In this document: piece by piece, positions 58,531 to 64,000 of the stretch | How the letters are laid out: every line of letters begins with the position of its first letter | Position numbering within the stretch: position 1 is the first letter of the stretch | Origin: Candidatus Thermoplasmatota archaeon | Lineage (GTDB): Archaea; Thermoplasmatota; SW-10-69-26; JACQPN01; JAJPHT01 | Length of the DNA: 64,000 nucleotides | Direction of reading: 5' to 3' | Assembly (NCBI GenBank): GCA_035540375.1 | Contig: DATLGO010000050.1 | Span: 1 to 64,000, forward strand | Made by a program: the position numbers and the translations under genes | Notes under the pieces: generated by a model | Told to the model about the DNA's origin: nothing | The model's database searches: none | Seen by the model: the letters and a program-made list of their open reading frames with translations, nothing else

Positions 58531-60489
58531 CTAGCTACCGTTGCCGTCGACAGGTTGCTCTTCGGCATCAGCAAGCCATTCCGAAGGCAGGAGACCCTTC
58601 GCGCCCGTCCAACGGTCGAGGACGTTCCGTTTGAAGCTTTCTGCCTTGAGCTCCGCGTGCTCGAGGATGATGATCTGCGGTCCTTTCGGAGCCTCTGCAA
58701 ATTCCGCGAGAACATCCACGATCTTTGTGATCGGTCTTGTTTCTGCATCTTCGCGGGGATTTTCGGGCGACCACTCCACCTCGGGAGGGAACCAAGCTTG
58801 GCTCGGCTGATCGATCATGATGAGCGCGGGAACTGGTGAGTCGTGCTCGCGGAAGTAGGTGTGGAGGCCGACCACCGAGATTACATGGTAGCCGACCCAA
58901 TTCGCTGCGCTCCCGATTTCGCGCAAGGGGGTCCATCGCTTGTCCGAAGGCGAATCGTTCACCTCGACCTGGAGCGTGTTCACATTGAGTCTTGTAGGTG
59001 CGCCCCGATACTCGACGTTGATCCGCTCGGTGAGATCCGTCATCGTGTGACTGATCTTGGTAAGGGCCTGGGAGAGCTTTGACGCCGTCGCTTCGACTCC
59101 GACGGACTCTTCGAGTTCCTTGATTCGCCGCACGAGCTCATCGTACTCGGAATCCGGGGGTGCGAGGGAAGGGCGCATGGCCGCGACGTACTCCTTCACC
59201 CGACCCCTGAGTTCAGCACGAGCCACAACCTGACCGCGCAGGGTCGGGTGTGCAATGTCTCGGAGCGCAGCCTCTCGTCTGGCGCGAGCGTCCGACGCCT
59301 TCCGGCTGTGCGTCTGGAGCTGCTGTCTCAGGCTTTCGCGTTCGGTTTCGAGGTGAGATCGCAGGCGTGTGGGTGCGCTCTGTGTTGCCTCGAGGGCGAC
59401 GACTGTGTGACGCAGCGTCTGTTCGATCTGATCGGCCTGCACGTGGCCGTCGCCGCAAAGCGGGCATATTGGCGCGTCCGTGGGTTCGGGAAGCAAGTCC
59501 TTGAATCGAAGACGTGTAAGCTGTTGAGCCGTAGTTTCGTGACTCTGCTCGCTCACTGTCAAGAAGCGATCAATATCATCGAGCTGCGCGCGGACTAGGT
59601 TCATGTTCATCCGCGCAGTCTCCTCTTCCGCCTCGAATTCCGTCAGATCGACGTTCGCCGCAGGGGGAAGAGCCTCGGCCCCGGATGGAATTGCGGAAAG
59701 GATGCGAATCAGCTCACCAAGGTCTCCAGGCTCGGGCCGTCCCGGGAGGAGTTCGAGTGCGACAGCCTGACTCCACAGGGAACGACCGCGCTCCCAACCC
59801 TGCAAGCCAAGACGTTCCTGCTCTTTTCGTTCCCGGTCAATCTGATTCCGACGCACGCGAAGCGCGCGAAGTTCGCGGACTTTCGTGAATTCGGCTTCTG
59901 TTGTGATCCGGAGAAAGTATGGCAGCGCGTCTGCGACAGCCCGCTTTCTGAAGGAATGGTCTAGCCCGGGGAAGAGTTGTTCGGGGTTGTCAATGATGTT
60001 CTGAGGTTGAAAGAGGAATGGCGTGCAGTGACGGATGTTAGGTGGATAGCGCTTTTCAGCGTCAGAGTCTAGGTCGTTCGTGATTATAGGCAGCGCGGCG
60101 ATCTGGGTAAATGCTGAAAGCTTGTCTTTTGCAAAGTCCTTCGTCCACTCAGTCTTGGGGGGCTGTGAGGGGAACGGGGTCTCGCGCCGCTCGAGCATGT
60201 AGACTGTGGACGGGACGTCTGCACCCTCCTCCGGCAACGCCCGAACAATGGCGAGTTGGCTTTCGCCATTTGTAAGGCGAACGCCCACGTGCGAGACTCG
60301 TGTGCGGATCCCCTTTGGGACGTCACAAACATCGCTTAGTAGGCAGTAGTCTACGATTCGGATGAGCGCGCTTTTCCCTCGGCCGCTTTCCCCGGTGATG
60401 ATATTGAGGCCGTCGGTGCGGAACTCGAGGGTGTGTCGCTCCCCCGTCCGCCGGCGATAGATTGCGATGCTATGGAGGCGCCAACTCAT
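58531..60489 (-). CDS. ABC-3C system ATPase (DUF3732, Rad50-like)
   Basis: 652 residues. The P-loop is IITGESGRGKSALIRIVDYC (near residues 31-50), a long coiled coil holds a CPLCGDG zinc-hook-like motif near residues 340-345, and VPALIMIDQPSQAWFPPE near the C-terminus is the Walker B/D-loop region of SMC/Rad50-type ATPases. DUF3732 is the ATPase of ABC-three-component systems predicted to act in phage or plasmid conflict. It overlaps the middle-component gene by 4 bp (ATGA, 60486-60489). Confidence 0.9.
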   Translation of the reverse strand: MSWRLHSIAIYRRRTGERHTLEFRTDGLNIITGESGRGKSALIRIVDYCLLSDVCDVPKGIRTRVSHVGVRLTNGESQLAIVRALPEEGADVPSTVYMLERRETPFPSQPPKTEWTKDFAKDKLSAFTQIAALPIITNDLDSDAEKRYPPNIRHCTPFLFQPQNIIDNPEQLFPGLDHSFRKRAVADALPYFLRITTEAEFTKVRELRALRVRRNQIDRERKEQERLGLQGWERGRSLWSQAVALELLPGRPEPGDLGELIRILSAIPSGAEALPPAANVDLTEFEAEEETARMNMNLVRAQLDDIDRFLTVSEQSHETTAQQLTRLRFKDLLPEPTDAPICPLCGDGHVQADQIEQTLRHTVVALEATQSAPTRLRSHLETERESLRQQLQTHSRKASDARARREAALRDIAHPTLRGQVVARAELRGRVKEYVAAMRPSLAPPDSEYDELVRRIKELEESVGVEATASKLSQALTKISHTMTDLTERINVEYRGAPTRLNVNTLQVEVNDSPSDKRWTPLREIGSAANWVGYHVISVVGLHTYFREHDSPVPALIMIDQPSQAWFPPEVEWSPENPREDAETRPITKIVDVLAEFAEAPKGPQIIILEHAELKAESFKRNVLDRWTGAKGLLPSEWLADAEEQPVDGNGS

Positions 60490-60959
60490 TCCGTCACTTC
60501 CAGGTTGAAGAGGTTCGGTATCGTCTCTTCGGGTTCCTTTCCAAGGAACCTGCCGAACTTGTCCGCGATGTCATAGATCTCGCGGTATTCGTCGAGCTCC
60601 GACGGTCGAAGCTTGCCGGACGCAGAGATTCTCCCTTCCTGCAAGACCAAGATGCCACGCGAGATACCGAGGCGGAGGGCGGGCCAGAAGTACTTCACGT
60701 TCGACCGCAGCGCTTCCGCATTCTGGGCCTGCCATTGTGGGTGGTTCTCGAACAAGTTAGTCAGCTTAGCGTTCCACGCCTTGGGGATCTGGTCGCGAAC
60801 TGACTTTGAGGCGAGGTAGGGGATAGAGAGGATAGCCCAGGGAATCGGGATGCCACGTCCTTGTTTGCGGGAGTATCCTTTCGCCACCGCGTGGATCACG
60901 ACCGCCGCGAAGGCGGGGTTCTTGTGTGCGTACCGGTCCAATGCGACTCCTTCTTCCAT
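60486..60959 (-). CDS. ABC-3C system middle component
   Basis: 157 residues. Beginning with NPAFAAVVIHAVAKGYSRK and GIPIPWAILSIPYLASKSVRD, then LTNLFENHPQWQAQNAEALR, it fits the 'three component ABC system middle component' family that links the ATPase to the effector. A helical/winged fold is likely, with no catalytic site visible. It starts 1 bp after the stop of the upstream gene and overlaps the ATPase gene, so the three are one unit. Confidence 0.87.
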   Translation of the reverse strand: MEEGVALDRYAHKNPAFAAVVIHAVAKGYSRKQGRGIPIPWAILSIPYLASKSVRDQIPKAWNAKLTNLFENHPQWQAQNAEALRSNVKYFWPALRLGISRGILVLQEGRISASGKLRPSELDEYREIYDIADKFGRFLGKEPEETIPNLFNLEVTE

Positions 60960-62159
60960 CTATTCATCTCCGAGGAGTTCGCGGTACCGCGGATGCCAGC
61001 CAACGAGTCGGCGCTGCGATAACACGTGGTAGTTGCCGGCGATCATCTCTGGGTCAGAGTCATCGGGGCCGAGGCGGCCGCGTGCGCGGAGGCATTGGTA
61101 GTAAACCCGCTTTCCTCCGCGAATCTCATCGGTCTCGCCTGCGTGTTCACCCTTCGCGGAGTTCCATTGGAGGAGGAGTTGACGCTCAAACTGGTCCACA
61201 CGGTCCTCACCGAGCAGCCCCTCGTTCAGCCAGTACTTCCGGTGGCGGTTGGCCTCGGCATACGTGCTGATGGCGCTGACTAGCTCGTCGCGCTCTGTCT
61301 TGATCAAGTTGAGTTGTCTTAGGTAGGTGGCGTTCGTGCTCAGCTCTGCCTCAAAATCGATGGCGTCTGGAGGCAGTCGCGGCAGGGAGACAATCGTGAA
61401 CTTGTCTCGCAGGAGACCAAGCTTCTGCCGACATTCGGCCACCGTGATGAAGCATCCGGTGGGCGAGATTCTCTCCCGAATTTTCATCTCCACCCAGCCA
61501 ACGAGTTCCTCTGCGGCTTCCGTGACGGCGCGCTCGTGGAAGCTCCTGGCGAGAAGGCGCTGGACGATCTCTTCCCGCGCCCGGTTGATAGATGGTTGTC
61601 CGGCCTCCACTCTGAGTGCGGCGACGATGCGACGGCGCTGGTCGTCCGTTGCCTCGGTCCATCTCTTGCACGCAGGCGCGTTTTCTACCGAGGGATTCAG
61701 ACATGCTCCATGCAGGGCAATGAGCAGGGCCTCCCGCTCGGCCTCCGTGGTGGAGGCTAGAGTGAATGGCTCGAAGACACTGCCCGGTTCGATATCGTTC
61801 GTCGATGAAAGGACGAACTTGGTCATCGCTGTTGTGGATGGGTCGTCAAGAAGGTCGAGCCAGACCGGTGCGCTGCCCCACCATGCTCGCGACCTGACGG
61901 TAATCCTCCCGTCGTTTAGAGAATGCTTATTTTGGATCGACGTGCAGCAGATTCCGGACGAGGTGAGGACGACGACGTCGTTATTGACCTCCAAACCTAC
62001 CTGCGCATGAGCATCGGTTTCGTCGAGGAGAACGCAGAGCATACGCTGGTTCTGCCAGAGCGTTCCCGCCGATGGGCCTGCGGCACCATGGTTCGTGGTC
62101 ACGAGTTGACATGCAAAGGTTCCACGGTTCTTAGTACTGCCGCTGTGCACTTCTGCCAT
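60960..62159 (-). CDS. ABC-3C system C-terminal-domain protein (effector component)
   Basis: About 399 residues. The N-terminal region (AHAQVGLEVNNDVVVLTSS, then CCTSIQNKHSLNDGRI) resembles the nuclease-like N-terminal module with a Q-x-K motif found in these systems. The rest is helical (REEIVQRLLARSFHERAV, DELVSAISTYAEANRHRKYW) and corresponds to the ABC-3C C-terminal domain. It should be the component that senses or damages invading DNA or RNA. ATG 62159 is chosen; a GTG at 62174 adds five residues. First gene of the operon. Confidence 0.8.
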   Translation of the reverse strand: MAEVHSGSTKNRGTFACQLVTTNHGAAGPSAGTLWQNQRMLCVLLDETDAHAQVGLEVNNDVVVLTSSGICCTSIQNKHSLNDGRITVRSRAWWGSAPVWLDLLDDPSTTAMTKFVLSSTNDIEPGSVFEPFTLASTTEAEREALLIALHGACLNPSVENAPACKRWTEATDDQRRRIVAALRVEAGQPSINRAREEIVQRLLARSFHERAVTEAAEELVGWVEMKIRERISPTGCFITVAECRQKLGLLRDKFTIVSLPRLPPDAIDFEAELSTNATYLRQLNLIKTERDELVSAISTYAEANRHRKYWLNEGLLGEDRVDQFERQLLLQWNSAKGEHAGETDEIRGGKRVYYQCLRARGRLGPDDSDPEMIAGNYHVLSQRRLVGWHPRYRELLGDE

Positions 62160-62194
62160 CGGACAGATTTCCACGGCGAGTGCAAGTGCGCCGC

Positions 62195-62252
62195 GTGGAA
62201 CTTCTGGAGCTTATCCGGGCCCCCGACCGTCGATCTTTAGACGCTGTTAGAC
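62195..62252 (-). repeat. Possible degenerate attC-like remnant
   Basis: 58-bp span ending GTGGAAC (62195-62201) and GTTAGAC (62246-62252). The right end resembles site 3 (GTCG..CTTTAG), but inner arms pair poorly, so this is only a candidate. If real, the ABC-3C operon would be inside the array. Confidence 0.25.
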
Positions 62253-62866
62253 ATGCTACCGGTTTTCGACTGGCTTGGGATTCGCTGTTGTCCCCTTGTC
62301 GTCCGAAATGTCCGTCGCGGGATGCACGTCGGGGACGTATGGGGGCGTCCCTCCTGCCGCACGCCAAGGCGTGGACGGTGCCTCGGGGGCCTAACTTCTC
62401 GTTCACCTGTTTTTCCACCCATCGGCCGCGGGCCCTACCCGCAAGCGTCTCGGGTCGCCTTACAGCGAGCCATCGCCCACGCGGGCTATCAAGTCGATCC
62501 CGGGTTCACTTTCAGTGATTTCTGGACGGGCATTATCTGGACCGCGTGATCCTCCGCTCCTCATATGTCCGAGGCTTGGCGCATGCCTTCGCGCTTTTTC
62601 TTCAGGCGCCCGGCGTGGTCGAGCCTGTCCGGGCGAGGCAGTTTCTCTTCAGGCCCGGCAAAGTCATGGGCGTCGGTTGATTCGACGCCCGGCGGGTCGA
62701 CGACGCTCTCCGACCCCTCCTGGGCGAGATTGATCGGAGCGAGGATGCGCGTGCGGCAGGTTGAGGAGGCGCGCAGCCTCAGGAATCCCCCTCCCGGCCC
62801 ACCGGATGGCGACCGCCTGGAAAGGGCCGACCGGCCCCCCTCGACGCTCAGCCCCGTGTGGCCGCT
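62253..62866. other. Gap without a convincing gene before the thermosome
   Basis: About 610 bp. One plus-strand frame ends (62460-62549) with the protein-like stretch VALQRAIAHAGYQVDPGFTF and stops at 62549, which may be the truncated tail of a gene displaced by the island. No integrase, tRNA or attI-like signal was seen. Confidence 0.35.
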
Positions 62867-62871
62867 ATCTT

Positions 62872-62880
62872 CTTATAGAA
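62872..62880 (+). promoter_or_regulatory. TATA-like box for the thermosome gene
   Basis: CTTATAGAA, centred 37 bp before ATG 62913, giving a short leader that contains AAGGTGTGA as a ribosome-binding site. Confidence 0.6.
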
Positions 62881-62912
62881 GCATTGGAATGCCTCGCGCC
62901 AAGGTGTGACCC

Positions 62913-64000
62913 ATGATGGGCAACCAACCGATCATCCTCCTCAAGGAAGGCACGAAGCGCGAGCGCGGTCGCGGCGCGCAAGCCAACAACATCATGGCGG
63001 CCCGCGCGGTCGCCGACGCGGTCCGCTCGACGCTCGGGCCCCGCGGCATGGACAAGATGCTCGTCGACTCGATGGGCGACGTCGTCATCACGAACGACGG
63101 CGTGACGATCCTCAAGGAGATCGACATCGAGCACCCCGCGGCGAAGATGATCGTCGAGGTCGCGAAGACGCAGGACCAGGAGTGCGGCGACGGCACGACG
63201 AGCGCGGTCGTCATCGCGGGCGAGCTCCTGAAGCGCGCCGAGGAGCTCCTCGACGACGTCCACCCGACGCTCATCAACCGCGGCTTCCGCCTCGCGAACG
63301 AGAAGGCGATCGAGATCCTGAACGGCCTCGCGACGTCGATCGACGGCTCGAACGACAAGCCCCTCATGACGATCGCGCAGACCGCGATGACGGGCAAGTC
63401 GGCCGGCTTCAACCGCGAGCTCCTCGCGACGATCTCCGTCAAGGCCGTCAAGGCGGTCGCGGAGACCGAGGGCAAGAAGCGCGACGTCGACACGGACAAC
63501 ATCCAGGTCACGAAGAAGATCGGCGGCTCCGTCGACGACACGCAGCTCATCCAGGGCCTCATCATCGACAAGGAGCGCGTCAACCCCGCGATGGCCGCGT
63601 CCGTCAAGAACGCAAAGATCGCGCTCCTCGACCTCAGCCTCGAGATCGAGAAGCCCGAGGTCGACACGAAGATCAAGATCCGCGACCCCACGCAGCTCCA
63701 GGCCTTCCTCGACGAGGAAGAGCGCGAGCTGCGCGAGATGGTCGACAAGGTCGCGAAGACGGGCGCGAACGTCCTCTTCTGCCAGAAGGGCATCGACGAC
63801 CTCGCCCAGCACTTCCTCGCGAAGAAGGGCATCTACGCGGTCCGCCGCGTCAAGAAGTCCGACATGGAGAAGCTCGAGAAGGCCACGGGCGCGCGCCTCG
63901 TGAGCAACCTCGACGACCTCGCGAAGGACGACCTCGGCACGTGCGGCCTCGTGGAGGAGCGCAAGATCGGCGACGAGTCCATGACGTTCGTCACCGAGTG
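62913..64000 (+). CDS. ths: Thermosome (group II chaperonin) subunit, partial
   Basis: 362 complete codons are visible; the gene runs off the right edge (full length is about 540). Signature segments: [50 protein letters not shown] (ATP hydrolysis), and [14 protein letters not shown]. Group II chaperonins form double rings that fold proteins in the archaeal cytosol. A double ATG (62913, 62916) follows the ribosome-binding site. Its codon use is strongly G/C-ending, in contrast to the island just upstream. Confidence 0.97.
   Translation, partial: MMGNQPIILLKEGTKRERGRGAQANNIMAARAVADAVRSTLGPRGMDKMLVDSMGDVVITNDGVTILKEIDIEHPAAKMIVEVAKTQDQECGDGTTSAVVIAGELLKRAEELLDDVHPTLINRGFRLANEKAIEILNGLATSIDGSNDKPLMTIAQTAMTGKSAGFNRELLATISVKAVKAVAETEGKKRDVDTDNIQVTKKIGGSVDDTQLIQGLIIDKERVNPAMAASVKNAKIALLDLSLEIEKPEVDTKIKIRDPTQLQAFLDEEERELREMVDKVAKTGANVLFCQKGIDDLAQHFLAKKGIYAVRRVKKSDMEKLEKATGARLVSNLDDLAKDDLGTCGLVEERKIGDESMTFVTE

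Noticed and set aside
58305-58748. A 147-residue minus-strand frame over attC-like site 8
   Set aside because: It overlaps the DUF3732 gene in another frame and its product is basic and featureless; the attC structure explains its left half better.
62913-63832. Minus-strand frames of 315-319 residues over the thermosome
   Set aside because: They are antisense shadows of a very strongly matched chaperonin gene.

Overview
The window is a GC-rich archaeal chromosome segment, most probably from a member of the Thermoplasmatota (Euryarchaeota in the broad sense). The archaeal assignment rests on several genes: a Sec61-beta/SecG translocon subunit (1102-1269), a fused Kae1-Bud32 tRNA-modification protein (12629-14269), TiaS (14266-15633), an XPD-type helicase, a DUF6015-like protein, and a group II chaperonin (thermosome) subunit running off the right edge (62913-64000). 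First genes of transcription units commonly have an A/T-rich TATA-like box 23-37 bp before the start codon, as in leaderless or short-leader archaeal transcription. Genes inside operons overlap by ATGA or GTGA or carry a Shine-Dalgarno-like GGAGG.

0-26 kb is ordinary core and accessory genome. It holds secG, an amidohydrolase and a UbiE-type methyltransferase; a soluble PAS histidine kinase; a thioredoxin; an XPD helicase beside two tandem YkgJ cysteine-cluster proteins; and a tight TiaS/Kae1-Bud32/RdgB operon. It also has a membrane-anchored winged-helix regulator, assorted enzymes, a KGG-repeat protein and a three-gene operon of secreted surface proteins (23606-26249). 26-31.5 kb holds winged-helix regulators (one apparently frameshifted) and two paralogous membrane proteins with a TPR-like tail. 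Two copies of a hairpin lie here, with a nearly invariant loop and covarying stems. 31.4-51 kb carries acyl-CoA and carboxylase metabolism (acyl-CoA dehydrogenase, biotin carboxylase, biotin carrier, carboxyltransferase), an amino-acid permease, PH-domain membrane proteins, a chromate transporter, ferritin, an exported CocE-type hydrolase and two VapBC-like modules.

The most remarkable part is 51.6-58.4 kb. Eight imperfect palindromes of 60-81 bp end in RYYYAAC / GTTRRRY-like core sites and separate small gene units. They look like integron attC recombination sites, and all have the polarity expected for cassettes read on the minus strand. Cassette contents are a RelE-type toxin-antitoxin pair (inverted), a methyltransferase, an archaeal-looking membrane protein, an ATPase, a PIN/AbrB pair, an HNH nuclease and a one-pass membrane protein. 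Upstream of the array (58.5-62.2 kb) lies a complete ABC-three-component conflict system (Rad50-like DUF3732 ATPase, middle component, C-terminal-domain protein). No integron integrase is visible, so within this window it is a cluster of attC sites lacking an integrase. The island looks less GC-rich than its flanks and sits between archaeal core genes.
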